Assembly (NCBI RefSeq): GCF_022835695.1
Contig: NZ_BQUV01000001.1
Span: forward strand, 616,641-680,640
Length of the DNA stretch: 64,000 nt
DNA from: Bradyrhizobium sp. Ce-3
GTDB taxonomy: Bacteria; Pseudomonadota; Alphaproteobacteria; Rhizobiales; Xanthobacteraceae
Reading direction: 5' to 3'
The position numbers and the translations under genes were made by a program. Below the pieces are notes generated by a model. It was not told the origin of the DNA, ran no database searches, and saw nothing but the letters and a program-made list of their open reading frames with translations. Positions 25,960 to 34,594 of the stretch are shown piece by piece. Numbering within the stretch: position 1 is the stretch's first letter; each line of letters opens with the position of its first letter.

Positions 25960-27051
25960 TCACGCCGCCGATCGCTGGATCGCCTCACGGCTCACCGCGG
26001 CAAATTTGCACAAGGTGTTTTCGATGATCTGGCGCGGAATGCCGCGCACGATGAAGACCATCCGCGAGTGCCGGTCCGCCGACGGCCAGCCGGCAAGCGT
26101 GATCGGCGGATGGAACACGTGCTGCACGCCATGCACCACCATGGGCGCATCCGGCTGCTCGGCGACGTGCACGATGGCCTTGAAGCGCAGCAGGTCCTCG
26201 CCCTTGAGCGCAGCGACATAGTCGAGCCAGCGCGCAAATGCCTCGCGCTGGATCGGCTCGTCGATGATCAGGCTGTAGGAGGATACGCCGGCGTCGTGCG
26301 CATGATGGCTGTGATGACCGCAATCTGCGCCGTCGCAATCGTGCTCGGCGTGATGATGCGGCGCGTTCGCCGCCTGCGCTGCCAGATCGAACCAGCGCAC
26401 GACATCGGCGGAACGGGCTGCGGGGTCGAACAGCCCGGCATCGAGAACCTTGGCCGGATCGACCATCCCGTTCCGCACGTGAGCCCGCGTCGCGACCGGG
26501 TTGATCGCTGCGAGCCGCGCGTCGAACCGCGCCAGCGCCTCCTCGGCGGCAAGGTCGGTTTTGGTGACGAGCAGCCGGTCGGCGACCGCGATCTGCCTGA
26601 CGGCCTCGCCGTGCGTCTCGAGCGTGTGCGCTCCATTGACCGCATCGACGGTCGCAACCACGCCGTCGATCCGGTAACGGCCGACCACATCGGGCGCGGT
26701 CATCAGCGTGTGCAGCACCGGCACCGGATCGGCGAGCCCGGTGGTCTCCACCAGCACGCGGTGGAACGGCGGGATGGTGCCGGCAGCCCGACGTGACGCC
26801 AGGTCCGCCAGCGTCTCGATCAGATCTTCACGCACCGAGCAGCAGATGCAGCCATTGTCGAGCAGCGCGAGACGATCCTCGCTGCTCTCGACCAGCAGAT
26901 GATCCAGCGCCACCTCGCCGAACTCATTGATGATGGCAACGACGCCGTTGAGCTGCGGCCGGCGCAGCAGATGGTTCAGCACCGTGGTTTTGCCGCTGCC
27001 GAGGAAGCCGGTCAGCACCGTGACCGGGATCTGATCCGCCATCGCCATCAT
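25960..27051 (-). CDS. COG0523/CobW-family metallochaperone GTPase
   Basis: A 363-residue G3E GTPase. The P-loop GFLGSGKTT is at about residues 14-22, the metal-binding GCICC motif near 75, and the NKxD-equivalent in LLVTKTDL. A histidine-rich stretch (HHHAEHDCDGADCGHHSHHA) near residues 235-255 is followed by the CobW C-terminal domain. Members deliver metals such as Zn, Co or Fe to client enzymes, often to the product of a neighbouring gene. Here the neighbours are a metal-dependent amidohydrolase (4-bp ATGA overlap) and, further along, a copper amine oxidase. Service to the amidohydrolase is the more likely job. The start at 27051 is fixed by the overlap. Confidence 0.88.
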   Translation of the reverse strand: MMAMADQIPVTVLTGFLGSGKTTVLNHLLRRPQLNGVVAIINEFGEVALDHLLVESSEDRLALLDNGCICCSVREDLIETLADLASRRAAGTIPPFHRVLVETTGLADPVPVLHTLMTAPDVVGRYRIDGVVATVDAVNGAHTLETHGEAVRQIAVADRLLVTKTDLAAEEALARFDARLAAINPVATRAHVRNGMVDPAKVLDAGLFDPAARSADVVRWFDLAAQAANAPHHHAEHDCDGADCGHHSHHAHDAGVSSYSLIIDEPIQREAFARWLDYVAALKGEDLLRFKAIVHVAEQPDAPMVVHGVQHVFHPPITLAGWPSADRHSRMVFIVRGIPRQIIENTLCKFAAVSREAIQRSAA

Positions 27052-28715
27052 GCGCCCCGCTGGTAGACCTTGCGGCCCTCGAAGAAGGTCATCTCGACCC
27101 GCGTGTCGGCCAATTGGTCCGGAGGGATGTCGAAGATCATCTGGTCGAGCACGATCAAATCGGCCGACTTGCCGACCTCGATCGAGCCGATCGACTGGCC
27201 GAGCCCGGCCGCGCGCGCGGCATCGACGGTGTAGATGTCGATCACGGTGGCGAGGTCGAGCGCCTGCTCGGCCCACAGCGACTTGCCGGGAAAATCTCCG
27301 GTGGGATTTTGCCTTGTCACCATGCCTTCGATGCCCTGCCAGGGATCGGGGATCGGAATCACCGGCCAGTCCGAGCCGCCGGCCATCAGCGCGCCGGCCT
27401 CCTTCAAATCCTTGTTCGGCCAGAACCGCTGCGCGCGCTCCTCGCCCATCGCGGCCTTGTGCGCCTCGAGGAAGACGGTCGGATACCAGATGATCGGCGA
27501 CAGATCGGCGGCGACGCCGAGCTCGGCGAAGCGCTTGATGTCGTCGGGCGCGATGTAGCTCGCATGCGCGATCTGATGCACCAGATGGGTCGGCCCGTTG
27601 AAGCTGCGCACGACGTCGATGGCGTCGAGCGCCTGCGTCACCGCGGCATCGCCGGCGCAATGAATCTTGGCGGCAAGCCCGAGCTTCTCGCAGCGCCCGA
27701 GCCAGCGGATCAGGTCGGGCACGGTCAGCATGGTGGCGCCGCGGAAGCAGCAGCCGCGCACGGGATCGGCCACGTAAGGCTCATGGAACGCCGCGGTCTT
27801 GGCGCCCGGCACGCCGTCGAGGAACACTTTCACGTAGTCCGGCTTCACATGGGCGCCGCGGTACTCCTCGCGCAGCGCAAACAGCTCTTCGCCCGCCTTG
27901 CCGAACATGAAGCCCGGCTCGACCACAGGCATGGCGCACACCGCCCAAGCCGTGAGCTCGCCGCGGTCGTCGAGCCCCTTCAGCGCCGCCATGATCGGCT
28001 GCATGCTGGCGGCGTCGATGAAGGCGGTGACGCCGTAGGCATTGAGCACCGAGATCGAGCGCGCCACCGCCGCGCGGTCCATCTCGGCCGTGTAGTGACC
28101 GGAGGCCGCCAGCGCGCGTTCGACCAGGCCCGAGGCGGCCTCGATCATGATCCCGGTCAGCGTCCCGGTCTTGAGGTCGCGGCCGATCTCGCCATCGGTC
28201 GGATCGGGAGTGTTGGCCTGCACGCCGGCGAGCCGCAACGCCGCCGAGCTCGCCCACCGATTGTGATAGGTGTCGTCGCGCAGCACGACCGGATGCCCGA
28301 GGCAGGCTGCATCCAGCAGCGCACAGGACTCCACGGTGTTCATCTCGTTCAGCAGATTGTTGCCGAACTGCCCGCCGACGATCCAGGCGCCCGGCGCCGC
28401 CGCCGACGCCGCCTTGTGCAGGGTCTCGGCGATCCTTGGAATGCTGTCGGCGTTGGAGAAGCGCAGCTCGTAGAGATCGGCTTGCCCACCCATCATGATG
28501 TGATTGTGGATGTCGATGATCCCAGGCATCGCCATCCGTCCGCCGAGATCAACGGTCGCGGTCCCCTCGCCGGCCAGCGGCGCGACGTCGCGCTCCTCGC
28601 CTACCGCGATGAACCGGCCGGCCCTCACGGCCACGCATGTCGCCCAGGGCTGGTTGCGGTTCGACGTGTAGATCCGGCCGTTGCGGAAGACCGTGTCGGC
28701 GAATGTCCTGGTCAT
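27048..28715 (-). CDS. YtcJ-like metal-dependent amidohydrolase
   Basis: A 555-residue amidohydrolase of the YtcJ/amidohydrolase-3 group. The first metal motif HxH is in MPGIIDIHNHIMMGG near residue 70. Later metal and catalytic residues are the histidines of KIHCAGDAAV and HQIAHASY and the aspartate in GGSDWPV. Members cleave C-N bonds in amides, N-acyl or cyclic substrates and are usually zinc- or iron-dependent. It is the first gene of the long minus-strand amine operon, with a candidate operator at 28837-28854, 121 bp upstream. The ATG at 28715 is preferred to a TTG at 28724. It overlaps the metallochaperone gene by 4 bp. The substrate is unknown; an N-substituted amide of an amine is likely from context. 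Confidence 0.86.
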   Translation of the reverse strand: MTRTFADTVFRNGRIYTSNRNQPWATCVAVRAGRFIAVGEERDVAPLAGEGTATVDLGGRMAMPGIIDIHNHIMMGGQADLYELRFSNADSIPRIAETLHKAASAAAPGAWIVGGQFGNNLLNEMNTVESCALLDAACLGHPVVLRDDTYHNRWASSAALRLAGVQANTPDPTDGEIGRDLKTGTLTGIMIEAASGLVERALAASGHYTAEMDRAAVARSISVLNAYGVTAFIDAASMQPIMAALKGLDDRGELTAWAVCAMPVVEPGFMFGKAGEELFALREEYRGAHVKPDYVKVFLDGVPGAKTAAFHEPYVADPVRGCCFRGATMLTVPDLIRWLGRCEKLGLAAKIHCAGDAAVTQALDAIDVVRSFNGPTHLVHQIAHASYIAPDDIKRFAELGVAADLSPIIWYPTVFLEAHKAAMGEERAQRFWPNKDLKEAGALMAGGSDWPVIPIPDPWQGIEGMVTRQNPTGDFPGKSLWAEQALDLATVIDIYTVDAARAAGLGQSIGSIEVGKSADLIVLDQMIFDIPPDQLADTRVEMTFFEGRKVYQRGA

Positions 28716-28836
28716 ACGGATCAACTTCTCGATTGGGAAAGCCTGCAGCGGTCAGCCTTTCGCGGTGCACAGCAGCGAAACCGCGCATGGCGCCGGCATG
28801 ATCTGCCAAACGTTCGACATGTCGGCATCTGGAACA

Positions 28837-28854
28837 ATCCACCGTCCGGTGGAT
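28837..28854. promoter_or_regulatory. Candidate operator 2 of a LuxR-type regulon
   Basis: ATCCACCGTCCGGTGGAT has two perfect 8-bp arms around a TC centre. It lies between ggt and the amidohydrolase gene, 121 bp before the latter's start codon and just past the stop of ggt. It is the most symmetrical of four related sites. A terminator role is less likely, since there is no T run on either side. Confidence 0.65.
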
Positions 28855-28890
28855 GCTCCGCCGCCTGCTGCAATGCGGGCGGCGGATCCC

Positions 28891-30468
28891 TTAGAATCCC
28901 AGCGCCAGACCGTCCTTGCGATGGTCGGAGGCGCCGAACAGCACGCCGCGCGCGTGGTCGATGCGGATCGCCTGGCAGCCGCCGATCGGCTCCTCCGAGA
29001 ACCGTGCATCGTGGCCGCGGGCGCGCAGCTCGTCGCGGATGCCAGGTGATATCGTCGTCTCCAGCGACAGCGCGCCGTCGAACGCGAAGGAGCGCGGCGC
29101 CTCGGCCGCGGCCTGGATATCCAACTTCAGGTCGAAGATATTCGACAGCAGATTGGCATGGCCGGCAGCCTGGTAGTGCCCGCCCATCACCCCGAACGAC
29201 ATCACGGTCTTGCCGTCCTTGCGCAGCAGGCCAGGAATGATGGTGTGCATCGGGCGCTTGCGCGGCCCGAGCGAATTGGGGTGTCCGGGCCTGGCGCGAA
29301 AGCTCCAGCCGCGGTTATGCAAGAGGACGCCCGACTTCGGCGCATAGATGCCGCTGCCGAACGGATAGAACAGCGAGTTGATCAGCGAGACGGCATTGAG
29401 GTCGCGGTCGACCACCGTGACATAGACGGTGTCGCGGTGCTCAATATCCTTCCACGCCGCAGGCGCGGACGCGCGGTTCATGTCGATCTTGCCGCGGATC
29501 CGCCCGATGTAATCTTCGGCAAGGAATGCGGCCGGATCGACCTTGCCGGTCGACGGATCGCAGAAGAAGGCGTCGCGTGCGCGGTAAGCGGCCTTGGTCG
29601 CTTCGGCCAGCAGATGGATGCGATCGGCCTGCGCGAGATCCGCGACATCGAAGCCGGCGAGCGTGCGCAGGATCATCAGCGCGGCCAGGCCCTGCCCGTT
29701 CGGCGGACATTCGACCACGTCGTGATCGTGGTAGCGCGCCGAGATCGGTTGCACGTAATCCGAGGTCTGGACTGCAAAATCCTCGATGCCGTGGGCGCCG
29801 CCGAGCCCACGCAAGATGCGCACCATCTCGTCGGCGGCCTCGCCCGCGTAGAACGCGTCGCGCCCATGCTGCGCGATCCGGCGCAGGGTCCGCCCCAGCG
29901 CGGGCTGCGTGCGGATGTCGCCGACCTCAGGTGCCTTGCCGCCGGGAAGGAACTGCGCCGCCGCATTGCCGTCGATCTCGATCCGGGCCCGGAAGCGGCG
30001 CCAGTCCTCCGCGACGCGCGGCGTCACGCAAAAGCCCAGCTCGGCGGCCGCGATCGCCGGCCGAAAGATCTCCTCCAGCGCCTTGCTGCCATGATCGGCG
30101 ACCAGTCTGCACCACGCGTCGATCGCGCCGGGTACGGTCACCGCCTCGGGCGCGGTCGGCGGAATGTCGCGCGCGCCGCTTCCTGCAAACTTCTCCACGT
30201 CGGTGCCGGCCGGTGTGCGGCCCGAGCCGTTCAGCGCGATCGGCTCGCCGCCCTTCGGCGAAACCAGCGCAAAGCAGTCACCGCCGATCCCGGTCATCTG
30301 CGGCTCGACCACGCCCTGCACCGCGACCGCCGCCACCGCGGCATCGACGGCATTGCCGCCGGCCTTCAGCATCTCGACCGCGGCAAGCGTCGCCTGCGGA
30401 TGCGAGGTTGCGGCCATGCCGCGCTCGGCAACCGCCACCGAGCGGCCGATGGCCATGAAATCACGCAT
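28891..30468 (-). CDS. ggt: Gamma-glutamyltransferase / gamma-glutamyl hydrolase
   Basis: A 525-residue member of the gamma-glutamyltranspeptidase family (N-terminal nucleophile hydrolases). It has the early block [20 protein letters not shown] then NAVDAAVA, the substrate-side [12 protein letters not shown], and the autoprocessing site around [18 protein letters not shown], with the Thr near residue 347 as the likely nucleophile of the small subunit. [16 protein letters not shown] follows near the end. No clear signal peptide is seen from this start, so a cytoplasmic location is possible. The ATG at 30468 has AGAGGA upstream. In this island it may split or form gamma-glutamylated amines; alternatively it may cleave glutathione adducts or act as a cephalosporin-acylase-like amidase. 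A candidate operator lies 101 bp upstream. Confidence 0.88.
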   Translation of the reverse strand: MRDFMAIGRSVAVAERGMAATSHPQATLAAVEMLKAGGNAVDAAVAAVAVQGVVEPQMTGIGGDCFALVSPKGGEPIALNGSGRTPAGTDVEKFAGSGARDIPPTAPEAVTVPGAIDAWCRLVADHGSKALEEIFRPAIAAAELGFCVTPRVAEDWRRFRARIEIDGNAAAQFLPGGKAPEVGDIRTQPALGRTLRRIAQHGRDAFYAGEAADEMVRILRGLGGAHGIEDFAVQTSDYVQPISARYHDHDVVECPPNGQGLAALMILRTLAGFDVADLAQADRIHLLAEATKAAYRARDAFFCDPSTGKVDPAAFLAEDYIGRIRGKIDMNRASAPAAWKDIEHRDTVYVTVVDRDLNAVSLINSLFYPFGSGIYAPKSGVLLHNRGWSFRARPGHPNSLGPRKRPMHTIIPGLLRKDGKTVMSFGVMGGHYQAAGHANLLSNIFDLKLDIQAAAEAPRSFAFDGALSLETTISPGIRDELRARGHDARFSEEPIGGCQAIRIDHARGVLFGASDHRKDGLALGF

Positions 30469-30569
30469 GTCGGATCCTCTGATGTTCGTGAGCGGCAGCC
30501 GCTCGCCAACATTGTCGGATACGACACCGGTCTGTGCGGGATTCTCGGTCGGCGGCGCGGTAAGCGGCA

Positions 30570-30587
30570 ATCCACCTAACGGTGGAT
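30570..30587. promoter_or_regulatory. Candidate operator 3 of a LuxR-type regulon
   Basis: ATCCACCTAACGGTGGAT has perfect 7-bp arms around TAAC. It lies 101 bp upstream of the ggt start codon. The arms are identical to those of the site at 28837-28854, while the centre differs, as expected for a dimer-bound operator rather than a copied element. Confidence 0.65.
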
Positions 30588-30686
30588 CGGGCGGACGCGA
30601 GGAGAGGGAAACGGACAGCAAGGCTCGGATGGGTCACGTCGCGAGAGCGCGGATGCTTGACCCACAGGCCGTGCAGCAAACTCGGT

Positions 30687-30807
30687 GTCGTCCCGGCGAA
30701 GGCCGCGACCCATTGCCACCGAAAGCAATTGTTGCGCGACGCTGGACGACGAGTCCCACCGACGACATCCGCCGCGGAGTATGGGTCGCAGCCTTCGCCG
30801 GGACGAC
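30687..30807. repeat. 121-bp intergenic element with 27-bp inverted terminal repeats
   Basis: The arms at 30687-30713 and 30781-30807 are inverted copies matching at 26 of 27 positions; the left arm begins GTCGTCCCGGCGAAGGCC. The 67-bp centre has no coding sense. It sits between ggt and the LuxR gene. Elements with such GTCGTCCCGGCGAA ends are very frequent in Bradyrhizobium genomes (recalled, not searched). It looks like a small non-coding palindromic or MITE-like repeat. Transcripts through it would fold into a strong hairpin, so it may also end transcription of luxR. Confidence 0.82.
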
Positions 30808-30826
30808 GGCAGGAAAGAGCCGGGCC

Positions 30827-31501
30827 CTAATGCGGCCGCGACATCAGTGCCACGACGGCGGAGCGGGTCTCGACGCCGAGCTTCTCGAAGATATGGATCA
30901 GGTGCGTCTTCACGGTTGCCAGGCCGATATTCAGGCACTCGCCGATCTCGCGGTTGGTGCGGCCGCAGCACAATAGCTCGACCACTTCCATCTCGCGCGA
31001 GGTCAGCCCGTAGCGCGCCGGTTCGTCGGCATTCGACGACAGGCGGCTGGTCAGGTTGAACTCGAGATAGTCGTGGATCTTCTCGGCAATGTGCATGCTG
31101 CCGTCGGGGATCGCGCAGCCGGGCGCCCAGAGCACGCTCATTCCGGCGACGATTCGGTCGTTGCGTCGGAAGAAGAACTCGATCATGTCGGCGACGCCGC
31201 ATTGGCCGGCGAAGGCGCGGTAGGTCGCGGCCTCCTGGGTCGCGCATTGATTGAGCGCCACGCTCAGCCGGGCAATCGGCCGGTTGCTCGCGGAGCGCGG
31301 ATGCAACGGATCGAGCCGGTTCATGCCGGCGAGATACTGGTCGTGGAAACTTGGCGGCACGTTGCTGCTCAGCACAAAACGGTTGAGGGTCAGATTGCCG
31401 TCGACCTCGTAGAACGCCGTCGCCGAGCCCTCTAGAATCCCGCGCGCGAATTGAATGGCCTGCGTGGTCGCCGGATCCGGTCGGCCCAAAAGCGCGATCA
31501 T
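30827..31501 (-). CDS. LuxR-family transcriptional regulator
   Basis: A 224-residue regulator with a C-terminal LuxR-type helix-turn-helix. The block LTSREMEVVELLCCGRTNRE then IGECLNIGLATVKTHLIHIF spans about residues 160-205 and matches the GerE/NarL fold. The N-terminal 150 residues form a single globular sensor domain. It lacks the conserved Trp and Tyr pattern of acyl-homoserine-lactone receptors that I could check and lacks receiver-domain aspartates, so the signal is probably a metabolite. GGGAGG stands 7 nt before the ATG at 31501. It lies in the middle of the amine island, divergent from the NylB-like hydrolase. Four 18-bp palindromes around the island fit the binding site of such a dimer, and the one at 31648-31665 would allow autoregulation. 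Confidence 0.88.
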   Translation of the reverse strand: MIALLGRPDPATTQAIQFARGILEGSATAFYEVDGNLTLNRFVLSSNVPPSFHDQYLAGMNRLDPLHPRSASNRPIARLSVALNQCATQEAATYRAFAGQCGVADMIEFFFRRNDRIVAGMSVLWAPGCAIPDGSMHIAEKIHDYLEFNLTSRLSSNADEPARYGLTSREMEVVELLCCGRTNREIGECLNIGLATVKTHLIHIFEKLGVETRSAVVALMSRPH

Positions 31502-31647
31502 GACCTACCTCCCGATGTGTTTCCCGAATGGCGAACGTCTGCGCGTCGCATGGTCGTCACGCTGGGGCAGCCGCAGGGCATAGTCAAGCAAATTGCGGGC
31601 CAAGCGCACATCCGGAAACGGTTACGCCGAAGTAACCCGGTGGCCCC

Positions 31648-31665
31648 CTCCACCATCCGGTTGAT
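31648..31665. promoter_or_regulatory. Candidate operator 4 of a LuxR-type regulon
   Basis: CTCCACCATCCGGTTGAT matches the site at 28837-28854 at 15 of 18 positions. It lies in the divergent gap between the LuxR gene and the NylB-like hydrolase gene, 63 bp before the latter's ATG. It is the least symmetrical of the four sites. Confidence 0.5.
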
Positions 31666-31728
31666 TGCGAGCAACGCGGCGCATGCGGAACTTTTCACAG
31701 GTCTTCCGACATCATTGCTGGATCAAGA

Positions 31729-32931
31729 ATGAATTCACGTCGCATCATGGCCGCCTTCCCATCGGCGGCCGACGATCAGGTCACGCTCGCCAACTGGCGT
31801 CAGCATCCCTTCAGCGAGTGGGCGTTCCGCAACGTCCGCGAATTGTTGCCCACCGCGAACATCGCACGGGCCTCGACGCCGGCGCCGCTGTGCTTTGCGC
31901 CGCGCCACCTCGACGACGTCAGCTTCGCCGACCCGCGCGGCGAGACGGTGGGTGTCGGCGCGGCCCTGCGCGCCAGCCACACCGACGGCATCGTGGTGTC
32001 GCATCGCGGACAGATCGCGTTCGAGTGGTATGCCCACGGCCTGACGCCGGATACGCCGCACCTGATCTTCTCCGTCAGCAAGTCGGTCGCCGGAACGCTC
32101 GGCGGCATCCTGGCCGATCATGGCAAGCTCGATCCCGACGCGCCGGTGACACGCTACATCCCGGAGATGGAAGGATCGGTCTATGGCGGCAGCTGCACGG
32201 TGCGGCATCTGCTCGACATGAGCGTCGGCATTCGCTTCGACGAGGACTACATGGCGCGCGACGGCGACGTCATGAACTACCGGCGTTCGACCGGCTGGGA
32301 ACTGCCGGATCCAGCCATTCCGCCGAGCAATCTGCGCGACTATCTGCGCACGCTGCGGCCAAACGGCGCGCCGCATGGCGAGACCTTCCACTATGTCTCG
32401 ACCAACACCGACGTGCTCGGCTGGGTCTATGAGCGCGCCTGCCGCACGTCCTACGCAAAGATCCTCTCGCACTATCTGTGGCAGCCGATGGGCGCCGAGC
32501 ACGACGCCTACATCACCGTCGATTCGCGCGGCGCGGCGCGCGTTGCCGGCGGCATCTGCGCGACACTGCGCGATCTTGCCCGGTTCGGCGAGATGATGCG
32601 CAACCACGGCATCAGCAACGGACGGCAGGTCGTGCCCACCTGGTGGGTCGACGACATCAGGCAGAACGGCAACGCCGAGGCCTGGTCGCGCGGCGACCTG
32701 ACCAAAGTGTTTCCGAACGGCAATTACCGGAACAAGTGGTACACGCTCGACCGCCACGAAGCGCCGTTTGCCGCGGTCGGCATTCACGGCCAGTGGGTCT
32801 ACATCGATCCGGCCAATGAGACCGTGATCGCGCGCGTCTCCTCGCAGCCGCTGCCGATGGACCTCGATCTCGACCACATGTGGATGCGCGGCTATCGCGC
32901 GATCGCGGCCAGACTTGCCGGCAAGGCCTGA
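31729..32931 (+). CDS. NylB-like serine hydrolase (class C beta-lactamase fold, 6-aminohexanoate-oligomer hydrolase family)
   Basis: A 400-residue serine hydrolase of the beta-lactamase/EstB/NylB fold. The nucleophile and base form SVSK at residues 115-118, almost the same positions as Ser112 and Lys115 of NylB. The tyrosine of YVSTNTDVLGW is at residue 222, compared with Tyr215 in NylB. The KTG-equivalent is HGQW. The blocks VRHLLDMSVGIRFDEDYMA and WQPMGAEHDAYITVD are strongly NylB-like. There is no signal peptide, which indicates a cytoplasmic enzyme that cuts amide bonds of linear omega-amino acyl oligomers or similar amides or esters. The true substrate is not known. It is read divergently from luxR and is followed after 11 bp by a binding-protein gene. 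An ATG at 31747 is an alternative start. Confidence 0.85.
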   Translation: MNSRRIMAAFPSAADDQVTLANWRQHPFSEWAFRNVRELLPTANIARASTPAPLCFAPRHLDDVSFADPRGETVGVGAALRASHTDGIVVSHRGQIAFEWYAHGLTPDTPHLIFSVSKSVAGTLGGILADHGKLDPDAPVTRYIPEMEGSVYGGSCTVRHLLDMSVGIRFDEDYMARDGDVMNYRRSTGWELPDPAIPPSNLRDYLRTLRPNGAPHGETFHYVSTNTDVLGWVYERACRTSYAKILSHYLWQPMGAEHDAYITVDSRGAARVAGGICATLRDLARFGEMMRNHGISNGRQVVPTWWVDDIRQNGNAEAWSRGDLTKVFPNGNYRNKWYTLDRHEAPFAAVGIHGQWVYIDPANETVIARVSSQPLPMDLDLDHMWMRGYRAIAARLAGKA

Positions 32932-32942
32932 CGGGGAACATC

Positions 32943-34532
32943 ATGCAATCATCGATCAACCGCCGCCGTCTGCTGCAACTCGGCGCAGGCGCGAGCCTCG
33001 GCGTCGCGATGCCGCGGATTGCGCGGGCCAGCACGAAGACGATCACCGCGGTGATGCACGCGCCGCTGCGCGCCACCGACCCGATCATGACGACGGCTTG
33101 GACCGCGCGCAACCACGGCTACATGATCTACGACACGCTGTTCTCGACCAACTCGAAATTCGAGATCAAGCCGCAGATGGTCGAGGCCTGGGAGGCCTCC
33201 GCCGACAGCCTGACCTACACTTTCCGCCTGCGGCCCGGCCTCAAATTCCACGACGGCAGCGGGGTGACGTCGGCCGACGTAATCCCCTCGCTGCAGCGCT
33301 GGGCCAGGCGCGACACGATGGGCCAGAAACTGTTCGAATTCGTCGCCGAGTTGAAGGCGGTCGACGAACGGACCTTCCGCATGGTGCTGAGGGAGCCGTG
33401 CGGCTTCGTGCTGGCGGCGCTCGGCAAGCCGACCGCCAACGTGCCCTTCATCGTGCCGGCGCGGATTGCCGCGACGCCCGCCGACCAGGCCATCACCGAT
33501 CATGTCGGCTCCGGGCCGTTTCGTTTCGTGACCTCGGAATTCCAGCCCGGCGTCAAGGCCGCCTACGAGAGGAATCCGGACTACGTGTCGCGCGACGAAC
33601 CGTCCGACGGCACCGGCGGCGGCAAGGTCGTGAAGATCGGCCGCTACGAATGGATCAGCGTGCCCGACTTCCAGATCGCGACCAACGCGCTGCTGAATGA
33701 CGAGATCGACTATTTCGAAGTGCCGCCGCACGATCATCATCCGTTGCTCGCGCGCGCGTCGAATGTCGAGCTGACCGACTACAACACGCTCGGTTTCTCC
33801 GGCATGTGCCGGATGAACTGGCTGGTGCCGCCGTTCGACCGGCCCGAGATCCGCCAGGCGGTGCTGCATGCCGTCAACCAGAAGGACTGGCTCGACACCC
33901 AGATCGGCAACCCCGACTATTACAAGATCACGCCCGCGATCTTCATCGCCGGCACGCCGTTCGAAAGCAGTGTCGGCTGGTCGACCAACGCGGACACCGC
34001 GAAAGCCAAGGAGCTGCTCAAGCAGGGTGGCTACAAGGGCGAGCCGATCACGATCCTGCACGCGACCGACGCCCCGATCATCACTGCGCTCGGCACCGTC
34101 ACCGCCGAAGCGCTGCGCGGCATCGGCATGAACGTCAATTTGCTCGCGATGGACTGGGGCTCGGTGGTGGCGCGACGTGCCAAGCAGTCGATGCCGGCCG
34201 AGGGCGGCTGGTCGCTCTACCACTCGACCTGGGCCAGTGCCGACCTCGTCAACCCGATCGGCAATGCCTGCGTCAACGGCAAGGGCAAGAACGGCGGCTT
34301 CTTCGGCTGGGTCGAGGATGCCGAGCTCGAGCGGCTGCGCGACGGCTTTGCGCGCGCCGCGGCGCCGCCGGACCAGAAGGCGCTGGCCGACAATATCCAA
34401 GCGCGCGCCTATGAGGTGGTCACCCACGTCCCGACCGGGCAGTACAACCAGCCGGCCGCGACGCGAAAGGCGCTGAAAGACATCGTCCGCGCACCGGTGC
34501 CGCTGTTCTGGAACATCGACAAGACCGGCTGA
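32943..34532 (+). CDS. Family 5 (DdpA/OppA-type) ABC transporter substrate-binding protein
   Basis: A 529-residue periplasmic binding protein of SBP family 5, the peptide/nickel/opine group. The N-terminus has a Tat-like signal (INRRRLLQLGAGASLGVAMP ending ARA). Characteristic blocks are MVEAWEASADSLTYTFRLRP then GLKFHDG, a later DHVGSGPFRF, and IRQAVLHAVNQKDWL. It probably binds a peptide-like or oligo-amide substrate. GGGGAAC stands upstream of the ATG at 32943, and the gene follows the NylB-like hydrolase by only 11 bp, so the pair forms an operon linking capture and hydrolysis. No dppBCDF-type permease genes are next to it. The binding protein must therefore use permeases encoded elsewhere. 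Confidence 0.88.
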   Translation: MQSSINRRRLLQLGAGASLGVAMPRIARASTKTITAVMHAPLRATDPIMTTAWTARNHGYMIYDTLFSTNSKFEIKPQMVEAWEASADSLTYTFRLRPGLKFHDGSGVTSADVIPSLQRWARRDTMGQKLFEFVAELKAVDERTFRMVLREPCGFVLAALGKPTANVPFIVPARIAATPADQAITDHVGSGPFRFVTSEFQPGVKAAYERNPDYVSRDEPSDGTGGGKVVKIGRYEWISVPDFQIATNALLNDEIDYFEVPPHDHHPLLARASNVELTDYNTLGFSGMCRMNWLVPPFDRPEIRQAVLHAVNQKDWLDTQIGNPDYYKITPAIFIAGTPFESSVGWSTNADTAKAKELLKQGGYKGEPITILHATDAPIITALGTVTAEALRGIGMNVNLLAMDWGSVVARRAKQSMPAEGGWSLYHSTWASADLVNPIGNACVNGKGKNGGFFGWVEDAELERLRDGFARAAAPPDQKALADNIQARAYEVVTHVPTGQYNQPAATRKALKDIVRAPVPLFWNIDKTG

Positions 34533-34541
34533 AGATGCGCT

Positions 34542-34580
34542 AAAGCGCGATGAAATTCGGTTGAATCGTCATCGCGCTTT
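34542..34580. terminator. Inverted repeat between convergent genes, likely terminator or repeat
   Basis: The arms AAAGCGCGATGA (34542-34553) and TCATCGCGCTTT (34569-34580) are perfect 12-bp complements with a 15-nt loop. Each strand ends its hairpin in TTT, which is modest for intrinsic termination. It starts ten bases after the stop of the plus-strand binding-protein gene and could serve both convergent transcripts. Confidence 0.6.
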
Positions 34581-34594
34581 GGCTTGTTGTCCAA

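Noticed and set aside
30827-31501. The LuxR protein as an acyl-homoserine-lactone quorum-sensing receptor
   Set aside because: There is no luxI-type gene in the window, and the N-terminal domain lacks the receptor residue pattern I could check. A metabolite signal fits the location better.
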